DNA of 64,000 nucleotides from Diploptera punctata (GCA_030220185.1 JASPKZ010007543.1:45001-109000), one strand, 5' to 3'. Shown: positions 9,391 to 20,085, numbered from the stretch's first letter. Numbers and translations: made by a program. Notes: generated from the sequence alone by a model not told the origin.

Positions 9391-9404
9391 GGAGCTTGTA
9401 AGTA

Positions 9405-9835
9405 ATAATTGTGAACTAAATAAGTTTAATTATATAACAGGAACATTAAAAATAACTTTGAAAAATAAAGCCAGGAAAGACTCTATAATAACATTATAAA
9501 AGACAATGGCAGTGCCTATTATTACTTATGGATCGGAAACATGGGCAGTGACATCACAACAATCTGCCAGAATACAAGCTGCTGAAATGAAATTCCTCAG
9601 AACAATAGTAGGATATCAAAGAACAGACAAAAAACACAACACAGAAATAAGACAACTAAAAGTAGTTGCATTAAACACAACAATAGTGAAATACAGAACA
9701 AACTGGAAGAACACTTGGCAAGGATGACTGAGAATAGAATACCAAAAGCAGCATATAACTATTTACCACGAGGAAGAAGAAGTCTGGGAAGACCAGAGAA
9801 AATATGGAAACAACAGCAATTTGGACCCGGAACTT
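9405..9835 (+). pseudogene. LINE-B reverse transcriptase C-terminal fragment
   Basis: A frame at 9506-9727 (VPIITYGSETWAVTSQQSA, IQAAEMKFLRTIVGYQRTDK) followed by a shifted frame (RIPKAAYNYLPRGRRSLGRP). This is the post-catalytic 'YGSETW' thumb and basic tail of a LINE-type polyprotein; no catalytic domain remains. Related copies lie at 22.3, 28.1, 28.7, 30.4 and 49.8 kb. Confidence 0.8.
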
Positions 9836-9862
9836 ACTTACTTACTTACTTACTCACTGGCA

Positions 9863-11507
9863 CTATCGAACCCGTAGGTTCATGGCCGCGCGGACATAAG
9901 CTCTCCATACATCCCTATCCAGAGCTAATACTTTCCAATCATTCCCTGTATAATCTACTTCCCTCAAATCATAGTTAATGTTATTCTCCCACCTCATTCT
10001 TGGTCTACCAACTGGGCGTTTTCCCTCTGGCTTTCCTACAAGAAGCTTCCATGCAAGTCTTTCATTCCCCATACGTGCAACATGTCCTGCCCATCGCTGT
10101 CTACGAGACTTAACTGTTCTTATTATATCTGGCTTCCTATAAAGACCATGTAGTTCATTGTCATGTAGTCTTCTCCATTCACCTGTCTGTTCATCTCTCT
10201 TTGGTCCAAAAATTGTCCTAAGTACTTTATTCTCAAATAGGCCTACTTGTAATCTCCTTTCCTCCCTTAAAGTAAGAGTCCATGTTTCGCACCCATATAA
10301 CATAACTGGTAGAATAATAGTTTTATATATTTTCAGTTTAACGTTTTTTGAAAGGAGTTGGGACATCAAGAGTCTCTGCAATGCATAATAGCACGCATTT
10401 CCAGAATTGAGCCTATGTTTAATTTCTTTGTGCATCTCATTCCTATTTGTGATTATTGTTCCTAGGTATTTGAATTCAGCCACTTCCTCAAAATTTCCCT
10501 CATTTGTCATTAGCTGTCCATTTCCATTATATAATGAATTTCTACGTGTGACCATATATTTAGTTTTATTGATATTTACTCCCAGTCCTAATTTCTTAGT
10601 GTTACTCAATAGTGTGTGCGTGTTGGCCTTTAGTGACTCCTCGCTATCGGCCAATAATACTACATCATCAGCATAAACTAACAGCTTATTAATACCATTG
10701 AGTTGTAAGCCTTCCTCATTCTCTAAAGATTTAATGGCATGCTCTAGTACAAAATTAAATAGTAGAGGAGATAGTGCATCTCCTTGCTTCAACCCATTCT
10801 GGATTTCAAAAGTGTCCGAAAACTGTTTGCCTACACGCACCCTACTCTTTGAGCCATTTAGACACATTCGTATAAGTCTAACTAACTTTTTAGGAATTCC
10901 GAACTCCAGCAGGATACTATATAACTTCTCCCTCTTAATTGAATCATATGCTTTTTTGAAGTCTACATATAGTTGATGTACAGTGCCATTATATTCCCAT
11001 TTCTTTTCTAAAATCTGTCTTATACTAAAAATCTGATCTGTTGTAGACCTGTTTCTTCTAAATGCACATTGATGATCTCCTAGAATGTCATCAATGTAGG
11101 GAGTAAGTCTGCTTACTAATATATTTGTAAGAATTTTGTATGAAGTTGAAAGTAATGAGATGCCCCTGTAGTTGTTGCAATCAGTTTTATCTCCTTTCTT
11201 ATAAATTGGTACGATAATTGATTCCTTCCATTCATCTGGAAGAGCTTCTTTTTCCCAAATCATACTAAGCAACCAGCGTATTTTGTCTATCACTTTTTCT
11301 CCTCCTGATTTTATGAGTTCTGCTGGGATCTCATCTGAACCTGATGCTTTATACATCTTCAATTTTTCAATCGCCATTTCAACCTCTAATGCACTTGGCT
11401 CTGCGACTAGCATTTCTGCTGTCTGTAACTTATCCTCCTCAGTGTCCTGTTCTGTATGTAGATTTAATAGCTGATTAAAGTAACTTTTCCATCTATTTAA
11501 TAGGTAT
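9863..11507 (-). pseudogene. RTE reverse transcriptase and C-terminal part
   Basis: Open for 516 codons from Met at 11413, and open upstream to the insertion point (YLLNRWKSYFNQL). Counting from that Met: fingers with KGDKTDCNNYRGISLLS (72-88), motif A VDFKKAYDS (Asp 151), motif B GLKQGDALSPLLF (207-219), motif C YADD (247-250), then the YGCETW thumb and a basic tail (KPEGKRPVGRPRMRW) ending RAAMNLRVR. All catalytic Asp residues are present. The family primes reverse transcription at nicked target DNA. The N-terminal half lies beyond the inserted LINE, so this copy is not expected to work. Confidence 0.93.
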
Positions 11508-11536
11508 GTGTCATGGCGGGGTATGTGTCATGGCGG
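11503..11536 (+). repeat. 17-bp tandem duplication at LINE 5' end
   Basis: GGTATGTGTCATGGCGG occurs twice back to back at the very 5' end of the CR1-like LINE. It could be a promoter-type repeat or a template-jump scar. Confidence 0.85.
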
Positions 11537-11686
11537 CTAGCTACTAACACGCACAAGTTACGCTCTAGGTTTTAAGTTATTTTTCAGCAGGTGCCTTCGT
11601 TATTTCATAGCTAAAGTTGTATATTCGTAGTGAGTTTAAGTTTAAATTTATATTAGTTAGTGTCAAAAGTGTGTACATTTAACAAC

Positions 11687-12348
11687 ATGGGAAAAAACAC
11701 ACGTAATTCTAACAATGATTCGACAAGTTCTACGGAGGAAGCTGTGAAACGTGTGGTGAAAGAGGCGCTACAGGATCCCGGCACTCTGCAGGTGTTTGTG
11801 TCCATGTTGCGGGACCAGGTAGTGGCGGAACTGCAGAAGACCATCCAGGACAACACTAAAGTAATTGAGGATCTGAAAAAGACCCTCGATGAAAAAGACA
11901 GAAAGATTGAGGTGTTGGAAAAATAAAATAGAACGACTTAGAACAATACCAGAGACGTCAATGCCTCAGGATTTTTGGTGTAAAAGAAGAGGCCGGAGAG
12001 GACACTGACCAGAAAGCCATCGAGGTGGCCAAAAAAATCGGTGTCGATTTATCAGTGACTGACATTGACAGAAGTCACCGTGTTGGTGTTAGTAATGCTG
12101 AAAGACCGCGGGCTATAATAGTGAAATTTGTTAGTTACCGCAAGCGCAGTGAAGTTTTTCTAAGCAAGAAAAAGTTGAAAGGAAGTGGGGTCACTGTTCG
12201 CGAGGACCTAACGAAGTGTCGCTATCGCCTGCTACAAGAGAGTATACAGAAATACGGTATTCAAAATGTATGGACAATGGACGGTGCCGTCATAGCTAAA
12301 GTGAATGGCGAAAAACGCAAAATTAGATCTTCTACGGATATCAACTAG
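11687..12348 (+). pseudogene. CR1-like LINE ORF1 protein (frameshifted)
   Basis: Start at MGKNTRNSNND (11687). The first part (to 11926) is a predicted coiled coil (VIEDLKKTLDEKDRKIEVLE). A frameshift at about 11925-11932 follows, and the second frame continues EQYQRRQCLRIFGVKEE, then IDRSHRVG and IIVKFVSYRKRSEVF. This order (coiled coil, RRM-like domain, basic C-terminal domain) is that of LINE ORF1 RNA chaperones. About 220 residues after ignoring the shift. The domain assignment is inferred from pattern, not from alignment. Confidence 0.7.
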
Positions 12349-12582
12349 ATAGGACCTGAGTGTAAAATATGTTTTACTTTGTCTTTTCTTTGCTAACAAT
12401 TATATTGTTAATTTATTTCTAATTTAGGTAAGTTTTAAGTTTATTATTTTTTATTTAGGACAACTTACTTGTTTTATTTTAATTTAAGTTCTTTGTTTAG
12501 CTAAATTATTTTAATTTTATTAGAGTTATTACAGTACATAGTTTATTTTTACTTTCTGCTATTGGCAACATTGAGCTGACAA
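12349..12582 (+). other. AT-rich spacer between ORF1 and ORF2
   Basis: Thymine-rich spacer of about 230 bp without a frame, inside the LINE. Confidence 0.7.
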
Positions 12583-13630
12583 ATGAAGACATGTTTTGCA
12601 ACCTCTGACTCACTCACCTTCTCCAATCACCCTCTTATTGTGCAGACAACTTTTAACGCAGGTAGCAACATTCCTCAATCCCAACCATCCCCTCCAACAA
12701 CAAATACTACTAGTCTACTTAAGAGTGCATTTTCTATTGATAAATCATCACTTAAAATCGCTCACGTAAATTCACAAAGCATTCTGTCCCACTTTGATGA
12801 GTTTGAAACCATATTTTCATCTCTTGGACTGAGCGCCATTTTAATTTCGGAAACCTGGCTGACCCCTTCCATACCTTCGTCCCTTGTTCACCTAGACGGA
12901 TATACATTGCTCAGAAATGACAGAATAGATAAAAGAGGTGGAGGAGTTTGTGCCTTTATATCAAATGAGCTTAATCCAAAGATTGTCCACAAGTCCCCTT
13001 CTGTATATTCCGCTCGCCCCGAGTTTCTTATTCGTAGAAATTCAAGCCAGTCTAAAAAAATGTCTCTTATGCATTGTATACAAACCTCCAAAAATAAGGC
13101 ACCTTTCGGATCTAGAAAACGCTCTGAACGATTCATTACCTCATTATGAACACGTTATTGTCGCAGGCGATTTTAATACAAATCTTCTTCAGACTGACTC
13201 ACCAGCCATACAACTTAAAAATATGTTCCAAAGCTTAAATATGACAATTGTTCCTTTCTCTGCCACACATCATACTGCTAATACCGACACTCTACTGGAC
13301 TTAATAGTGACTACACATCCACAGAAAGTACTGTCATATGGACAAATTCCTGCTCCCGGCATATCTGCTCATGACATTGTATTCGTAGAATACTCACTCC
13401 AATGTCCTAAAAGACGCTCTAAATTGATTACGTACAGAAATTTACAAAACATAGACGATACTAAACTAAAATCAGACGCTTTAGAACTACCTTGGTACAC
13501 AATATGGAATCTTAGATCAGTTGATGAAAAAGTAGACACATTTAATACACTGATATTACAACTATATGATAGACATGCACCAGTAAAAACCCGACGATTT
13601 TCCCCGCCCCCCTGCATCCTGGATGAATGA
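12583..13630 (+). pseudogene. CR1-like LINE ORF2, endonuclease part
   Basis: The first frame (12583-13149) holds KIAHVNSQSILSHFDEF (catalytic Asn region), ILISETWL (catalytic Glu) and GGGVCAFIS. A frameshift near 13020 leads to the second frame (12938-13630) with IVYKPP, VIVAGDFNTN (Asp and Asn) and ISAHDIVFVEY in place of the usual SDH. These are apurinic/apyrimidinic-type endonuclease motifs that nick the target for priming. Another shift near 13610 separates it from the reverse transcriptase. Confidence 0.88.
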
Positions 13631-15575
13631 CTCAATACGTGAACTTATGTCAAAACGAGACAAAGCATACCGAACATACAGACGACATAAAAATGACGAG
13701 AACTGGCAACTGTACAAACAACTTAGAAACACAACTACACAAACTATACGCAATGCCAAACTACGACACGCCCACAGTATAATCGGACCTGAAATAAGTG
13801 CACGGGACACTTGGCGAAATCTCCGTGCAATGGGACTTAGACAGTTGAATCCCCTCAACTGACTCTATAGACATTTCTGTAGATGACTTAAATGAACATT
13901 TTACCTCAATACCCATGACACCTCCAGACAACAAGACTAAAACAGACATTCTTAAAGACTTATCCCCATCCCCCCATATAGGAAGAGATAAATTTCACTT
14001 TAACGACATTTCGCCTATAGACGTTAAAAAAGCACTCAAGCGCATTAAATCCAATGCACAAGGAACAGATAACATCAGCATTTTAATGCTAAATAAAATC
14101 ATTGACATTATACTACCCACAGTGACTCATATTTTTAATGCTTCCCTTATAACTTCTATCTTCCCTACTGTATGGAAACAGTCTAGAGTTCGGCCTATAC
14201 CAAAAATAAGTACACCTGCTAACTGTAATGACTACCGACCGATTAGCATCCTTCCGACATTATCTAAAGCCCTGGAACATATTGTACATAAGCAAATGAC
14301 TGAATATCTCCAAGAAATCACCTCCTTGATCCTTATCAATCCGGCTTTAGATATGGTCATAGCACAACCACAGCTTTGCTAAAAATTACTGAAGATATTC
14401 GTGAAGCCGTGGACAGACGTCAATTGACTCCTTTAACCTTACTTGACTTCAGCAAAGCTTTTGACACAGTAGACCACGACTTACTTATGATAAAGCTCAA
14501 GCACCTACACTTGTCTGACAGCGCTGTATCCTGGTTCGACTCATACCTGCACGGTCGTCAACAATACGTTTCATTAAACTCTAGATCTTCGTCTTGGCGC
14601 AACGTGCCGGCTGGAGTCCCCCAGGGCAGTGTTCTCGGACCTCTTCTTTTCTCAATCTACATAAATGACTTGCCAACTGTACTAAAGCACTGCCGTTATC
14701 ACCTCTACGCTGATGATCTCCAAATTTACCTACATTCACCTCCTCATTCTCTCTATAACAGCTTGACAAAAATGAATGACGATCTCATATCCATCTTTAA
14801 CTGGTCTTCAAGTATCGGTCTAAATCTAAATCCTAACAAGTCACAAGTAATTCTAATGGGACAACAAAGACTGCTTACAACCTTTGACATATCTACACTA
14901 CCAAACATTACTATAAATAATATAATCATCCCTTATTCTTCTTCAGTAATAGATCTTGGACTACATCTAGACGCAAATTTAACCTGGCAAACACAAGTGA
15001 AACACATATGTAAAAAGACTTTCTCCATCTTACATTATCTTAGACGTTTAAAGAATTTTCTCCCAGTTTCGTTAAAACAAATCCTTGTGCAGAATCTTGT
15101 GTTACCACACTTCGATTATTGTGACATTATATATAATGATCTAAACTATGACTTGTCGCAGAGACTGCAGCGTGTTCATAATGCTTGCGTTCGATTCATT
15201 TTCAATATCCGCCGTTATGACCATATTTCCGAACACTTTAATAACCTCTCTTGGCTCCGTCTTACTGACAGACGTAAATTGCACTCTCTTTCACTACTTT
15301 TCAAGCTTCTGAATTCCTACATCCCTACTTACCTGGCGTCTAGATTTGAGAAGTTATCCTCTTACCACAATATTGACACTAGATCACAAGATAGCAGTCT
15401 GCTAACAATTCCTCTTCATAGCACTTCCTCCTATTCTACTTCCTTCACAGTAGCCTCTGCCCGCTCCTGGAATCTCCTTCCTCAAGATATCAGGGGTTGC
15501 CGCACACTTGCTACCTTAAGTCACGCTTATACAGTTACCTGTTGTCTAATAATTAATTTTTCTCTATTTATTTAA
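13623..15575 (+). pseudogene. CR1-like LINE ORF2, reverse transcriptase part
   Basis: Three frames joined by shifts near 13860 and 14320. The last (14376-15575, 399 codons) has motif A LLDFSKAFDTVDHDLL (Asp 24 of this frame), GVPQGSVLGPLLFSIYINDL, and YADD (111-114 of this frame), so the catalytic Asp residues survive. The end has SWNLLPQDIR near the C-terminus. The wording of motifs A and B fits the CR1/Jockey superfamily; the clade cannot be fixed by eye. Confidence 0.9.
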
Positions 15576-15780
15576 TTTTATACTATGTCATTAATCTTTT
15601 CCTGTTTTTTATATATATTGTACATATTATATATTTAATTCGTTAAATTTAGAGTAAATCAAAATACATTATAAATATTAATTGTATTGTATTCATAACT
15701 TGTAATCGTTTATATATATATATATATATATATTGTAATTTAGATTTAAGACTATTTTTTGTTTGTATTTTTTTTTAAAC

Positions 15781-15826
15781 CTGGTTGAGTGGTAGACAAG
15801 GCCTTAAGGCCTTAACTCTGCCAGGT
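15781..15826 (+). promoter_or_regulatory. LINE 3' palindromic signal
   Basis: Between CTGGTTGAGTGG and AACTCTGCCAG lies AAGGCCTTAAGGCCTT, a perfect palindrome, and the outer CTGG.../...CCAG also pair. The same block recurs at the 3' ends of the other CR1-like copies, so it is probably the RNA structure bound by the reverse transcriptase. Confidence 0.75.
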
Positions 15827-15836
15827 AAAATAAAGC

Positions 15837-15837
<1 letters not shown>

Positions 15838-15868
<31 letters not shown>
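15838..15868 (+). repeat. (ATT)n tail of the CR1-like LINE
   Basis: Trinucleotide tail directly after the LINE 3' UTR. Confidence 0.9.
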
Positions 15869-15870
<2 letters not shown>

Positions 15871-15908
15871 ATACTCCTAGAATCTGCAATCATATCCCCA
15901 TTTTCATT

Positions 15909-16450
15909 TCAAATTATGTTTGTTCTAGCCTGAAACCCTTTCTTCTCTATACTAATTCCCTGATATAATTCTCTAATGTTCCTATTTTTTGCATTCATTT
16001 CAAGATCATTAATCTTCTCTCTCAAATATTCCCTCTTTTTACTCTTTAGTAACTTAGTGGTTTCCCGTCTAATACTACCCAACTGTTCTAAATTTACCTC
16101 ATTTGGCTCGTGTAACCATTTAATTTTTGCTAGTTTTCTTTTCTTTACAATGTCGGCACATTCCTCATCAAACCATTTCTTGTTTTGCCTCTTTTTTAAA
16201 CAACCAATGCTTTCTGATGCTGACAATTTAATAGTATCTCTTATAGCCCCCCATTCTTTATTTATATCAGGTTCTTCTTCGTTTGCCACATTGTCATCTG
16301 AAGATTCCAGTACATCAAATCTATTAGCAATTTTGATTTGGTATTCTTGCCGCATTTCATCATTTCTCAAGTTTTTTAATTCATATTTTACTGAATCATC
16401 TTTAGCATCGTTCCTCTCATAAGCGATAGCCGTTGTCTGATTTTCATTCT
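15909..16450 (-). pseudogene. RTE linker between endonuclease and reverse transcriptase
   Basis: A frame rich in Lys, Glu and Arg. It includes IANRFDVLESSDDN, NKKWFDEECADIVKKRK (the conserved WFD..C region between the two enzymes of LINE polyproteins) and REKINDLEMNAKNRN, and ends FQARTNII before a TGA. The same frame resumes past the TGA and continues in phase across the inserted LINE. A frameshift near 16445 separates it from the endonuclease. Confidence 0.85.
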
Positions 16451-17275
16451 GACCAGATGATGATCCGAATTGCAGTCTGTCCCTCTAACTGATCTAACAT
16501 CAATGATGCTACTGTGCCAGCGTTTATCCACTAATACATGATCTATCTGGAACCGAGTTTCTCCATCTGGGGACGTCCAGGTGTATTTATGAATATCCTT
16601 ATGCTGAAATGTTGTGCTCTTAACAATCAGATTCTTTGATGTGGCAAATGTGACTAATCTAACCCCGTTGTCGTTACTATCTTCATGAAGACTGAATTTG
16701 CCTATTGTTGGATTGAATATATCTTCCCGCCCCACTTTTGCATTAAAATCTCCTAAGACAATTTTCATATGATATCGTAAAAGGCTATCAAATAAGCATT
16801 CTAATTCTTCATAGAACTCATCCTTGATCTTGTCATCTTTATCTTCTGTGGGGGCATGTACATTTACAATTATAAAATCATGTCGTTTACCCTTTAGAAT
16901 TATGTATGATATCCTATCATTAACAAACTTAATATCTCGGATAGCGGATAGGATCCTCCTTCTGACTAAAAAACCCGTTCCAAATGCAGGTCTTTCTGCA
17001 CCCCCATAGAATAATGCAAAGGTTCCTGATTCCTGACTACCTTCTCCTAGCCACCTAACTTCCTGTAAAGCGACTATATCCAAGGGCGATTTATCTAGTT
17101 CCCGCGTTAATATCTCTAGTGCCCCACTATTGTATAAAGTCCTAACATTCCATGTTCCTAGGAACATGTCCATGTGTTTGAGCCTTTGGCATGGGTTCCC
17201 TGAAGTAGTCCCCGCCCGGAGAACCGAATGGGGGACTATTTGACCTCCGGAAAATTTTACCCCAGATGAACCCAT
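16388..17275 (-). pseudogene. RTE apurinic-type endonuclease
   Basis: The frame starts at 17275. A likely initiator is Met 35 or 37, just before FLGTWNVRTL. Catalytic motifs: Asn 43 (TWNVR), Glu 72 (LQEVRW), GDFNA with Asp 176 and Asn 178, and SDHHLV near residue 270. All are present and in normal order. The last residues after HHLVRMKI are out of frame, because the true frame continues as QTTAIAYERNDAKDD. The domain nicks the target strand to prime reverse transcription. The first 34 residues overlap the 5' UTR and may not be translated. Confidence 0.92.
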
Positions 17276-17460
17276 GTCCGCATTTCTTGACGGTTGTATT
17301 TTTACGGTGAAAGATCGTCACTCTTTCGCCCAAGGTACTTTTTTCGTCTGGCTTATCACCTTCGACCAGTCCGGCATGGGTAACCCTATCGGCAGCAATG
17401 CTACCGCCGGCATAGCTCTCAGGATCATTTAAGCACGCAAGCCACTCCACCACGACAAGG
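17142..17460 (-). other. RTE 5' region with a second open frame
   Basis: GC-richer than its surroundings. A 103-codon frame (17142-17453) overlaps the endonuclease start in another phase and has no known domain, so it may only reflect a structured 5' UTR. A piece of the same 5' region seems to recur at 53.65-53.71 kb. Confidence 0.5.
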
Positions 17461-17463
17461 TAA

Positions 17464-17545
17464 AGATACCATGGAGGGATTTGGACCCGGAACAGGCTAG
17501 TAAATAAGCCTAAACCTTGACGAAGAAGAAGGAGAAGAAGTTAAA
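17464..17545 (+). mobile_element. LINE-B 3' end fragment
   Basis: TTTGGACCCGGAACAGGCTA and a GAAGAAGAAGG tail match in reverse the ends at 22.2 and 49.75 kb. It sits immediately at the 5' end of the RTE element. Confidence 0.65.
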
Positions 17546-17805
17546 AACTCAGTAAAATCAAGGAATCTGTTCATTATTTGCTATATTCATTGTATTTGTT
17601 GGAGAATCAGTCACTGCAAAATAATTATCTGACCTGTTAAGAATATTAAAAAGGAGGAGCTTTCTTTATCACAAAAGCAGGAGCTGAATTAGATAAATCG
17701 ATAAAGAGCGAGGTGAAACACGATTGTGATTGGTTGTAAAATAAATTTCATGGAAACGTGATTGGTCATACTACCATTGGAGGCATAAGTTAAATTGTCT
17801 ATAGA
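17545..17805 (+). repeat. Repeat X, right half
   Basis: Shares with 62.5-62.75 kb the blocks TTCATTATTTGCTATATTCA, AGAGCGAGGTGAAACACGA and AACGTGATTGGTCAT, ending GTTAAATTGTC. The left half of the repeat is missing. Confidence 0.8.
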
Positions 17806-19095
17806 ACGAACCTTGGGATTGGTTGGATTTCTATTGGATGTACATTCCTTCTGAGACATGAAGGCACGCAGAGATTGCAGATATCTGGAGTTCTTATTGC
17901 GGATATCATCTATTGATTTAATTTCTTGTTATTGAGGGAAGTTATGAAAGCTGTGATCAAATATTTTTAATATCTAGTTGATTGTATAATGGAGTGCTGT
18001 CAATGGACAGTATTCTCCTAACAAGTTATGTCTTTTAACAAATTTACTTATTGTCTTTCCAAGATAGATTGTAAATTAGCAATAAAGTTATTAAAAAAAA
18101 TATCTAGTTGATTGACCATCAAGTGGAAGGTATTACGATGCGAGGTTGGGAAATGGTTTTTACAGAATCGAGGACAATTTAAAAAACCGAGCGATAGCGA
18201 GGTTTTTAATCTCGGAGATTCTGTAAAACGCTTTACAAATGTGCGTTGTACATTATTTTTTGCGCGATGGTGATTTCAAAATAATAAATAATAGTAAAAT
18301 AATATCTTTGTTGGAAATATTTTCATTCATTATAAACAACTGACTAACGTTAACAGTTGGCAATGTTTATTAGTTAAAATAACAGGCGGCCTTGAGACCG
18401 ATTATTGATAACATGGCCGCAAGTACGTGTTTGTTGTTTTATATTGTTTCAAATAAAGTTCAGTTAATTTAAAATTCAGTGATTTGTTTCGTATATTGTA
18501 TATTAACACTACCTTTTGCATATTTTTTGTATATACATTGTACGTAGTATACATAGAGTGCAGTGGTTTTACTTCCCGCACGAGGGTGTAAATGTAATAT
18601 TACAGTATAGTTATTTAGGTTTGCAATTCCGAAATGTAGGAAGTTGAACTTTCAATCATGGTCGCCATTGCTGTAAGTACGAAAAAATGCAATATCGCGC
18701 AAAACATGTATTGAGGTGGTTGAACAGAGGGGGGATTGGATTTAGAAGTTGTATTGAATATAAATAAGTAGAGAGCAGGTGTGGGAAAGGGGCACAACTG
18801 TAAAAATATTATCTACAGGGTCTACATTATACGTTGTAAACGAACGAGGTATTTTTGACTCTCCGCTAAGAAGCCCGCAATATCCGCACTCGACGCGCGC
18901 GCGGCTTCCCTTCTTTAACTGTATAAAAAGTATTACATATAATCTTACCTTATAACATACTAGCGAACACCTGGTTTACGATGCTACAGATCCTGGGGTT
19001 TTGATTTTCGGATCGGATAAATATCGAATTAATACAAATTTTTAAAACCGGTTAAACATTGAATGTAACAGATTACTAAATTTCATGTTATGACA
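17806..19095. other. No recognisable gene; one double hairpin
   Basis: AT-rich, no domain-bearing frame. The only structure I see is the palindromic block at 18157-18228, listed separately. Confidence 0.45.
18157..18228. other. Nested double-hairpin block
   Basis: The outer arms TTTTACAGAATC and GATTCTGTAAAA enclose an inner near-palindrome with AAAAAACCGAGCGATAGCG and GCGAGGTTTTT. This is a compact cruciform-capable structure of unknown origin. Confidence 0.6.
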
Positions 19096-19119
19096 GTATT
19101 ATCATTGGCTCGGTTGGCA

Positions 19120-19200
19120 GTACTGCTTATGGTCTGAGATTTGACTGAAGATGAACGGAATTCCGTTCGAAACGTGCTATTGTGAAAAAACGAAATTTGT
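19120..19200 (+). ncRNA. Hammerhead ribozyme-like motif (PLE-type)
   Basis: CTGAAGA at 19145-19151, a perfect 6-bp stem II (GAACGG AATT CCGTTC) and GAAAC follow in the right order. After GAAAC the sequence is GTGC where GTC would be expected, so the cleavage site may be lost. I see no coding part of a PLE next to it. This core is what I expect from PLE terminal repeats. Confidence 0.6.
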
Positions 19201-19310
19201 GAAGTGAGATATTTAAATATTACTCTGATCAGATGTTAAGTTTAAAATGAACGTATTTTTTAATGCCCCCAGTTTTGCCCTCAGATATTTCTGGTGTTCT
19301 CACTTGGCAT

Positions 19311-19855
19311 GGCGTAATTGTAACCCACTTCTGAGGTTGGGGCGCCTGTAAGGCGGGGTTACGTTCCCCCGATGATATGATGATGATGATGATAATGGTG
19401 CACCAGGAGAGTCCCTAATCCTAAGCTTAACCCTTAAATTGGCAAAACACAAATTTCTTCTGTTACTTATTTGAATATGGCGGACCGCAGTGAAAACGGA
19501 ATCTTGTATAACTGTTATTATTAGGTATATTGTATAATTAGACACACATTTAAGTGGTTTCTTTTTTATCGTTTTCTTTTGATTTATTTAAAATATTAAA
19601 TTATCCGAAGCAACTGATGTATCCAAAAGGATACATTACGAATTTAAGGGTTAATCAAAGATGAATATGAATGATGATGATTGCGATGGCCATATGATTT
19701 CAGGGACCGTTTGGGCCTTAAATTTTTCTGATATTTGTCTTAAAGATAAGGAAAAACCCCGATAAAAACCTCATCCACAAAAACTGTCCCGACCGGGGAT
19801 CGAACCCGGGTCCGCGTGACAAGGCAGCACGCTATCTCGAGACCACAGTGGTGGA
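19311..19855 (-). mobile_element. SINE-A (variant b), split by a MITE
   Basis: In reverse: tRNA-like head (19855 downward, GACCACAGTGGTGGA end and B box GATCGAACCCGGG), body, then variant-b tail (CCCACTTCTGAGGTTGGGGC, GGCGGGGTTACGTT). A 220-bp TTAA-flanked MITE (19431-19650) interrupts it. Without the MITE it is about 320 bp. Confidence 0.88.
19431..19650. mobile_element. piggyBac-like MITE, 220 bp
   Basis: Flanked by TTAA on both sides (19427-19430 and 19651-19654). The ends begin CCCTTAAATT and finish AATTTAAGGG as inverted repeats. A second copy of the same 220-bp length lies at 30167-30386 in the opposite orientation. TTAA targets and CCC-starting ends are typical of piggyBac. It is too short to encode a transposase. 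Confidence 0.88.
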
Positions 19856-20085
19856 AATTTATTAATAATTATTAGTACTACTGTGCTGTATCCTTTTAGT
19901 GTTTACCATGTGTTTTGTTTAATTTGTGCAATTCATCCCATATCATAATTGAAATAATTTCCTTATAATATTAATTACTTAATAAAAGATTCGTACGTTT
20001 AATCATTCCGGACCTCGACTTAATTTACTACTTTGAAAATGGACCTCCATGAAATCTAATTGGTGACCCCTGCTTTATACTTACT

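Larger units (their letters stand above)
11502..15868 (+). mobile_element. CR1-like LINE, full length but frameshifted
   Basis: Contains, in order, a short 5' UTR that begins with a 17-bp direct duplication, ORF1, an AT-rich spacer, ORF2 (endonuclease plus reverse transcriptase), a 3' UTR, a palindromic 3' signal (15781-15826) and an (ATT)n tail. It is inserted into the RTE above. TTAAT at both junctions may be a short target duplication, although the tail makes this ambiguous. At least five frameshifts inactivate it. The 3' end is shared with truncated copies at 27.6, 30.9, 31.1, 37.2 and 50.6 kb. Confidence 0.9.
9832..17460 (-). mobile_element. Near full-length RTE-type LINE, split by another LINE
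   Basis: Minus-strand order is: 5' region (17460-17180), apurinic-type endonuclease (to 16388), linker (to 15909), then an interruption by a plus-strand CR1-like LINE (about 11502-15868), then reverse transcriptase and C-terminal region (11507-9863) and a (TAAG)n tail at 9832. Without the insertion it is about 3.3 kb, the normal size of an RTE element. Joining across the insertion keeps the frame (DSRSI before, LNRWKSYF after), so the insertion is precise. Separate defects: a frameshift near 16445 and an in-frame TGA near 15910. All about 18 truncated RTE copies derive from this family. Confidence 0.93.

Noticed and set aside
9863..11413. The intact 516-codon frame as a host gene
   Set aside because: It carries all reverse transcriptase motifs and its C-terminus recurs about 18 times in the window with TAAG tails; it is the RTE element.
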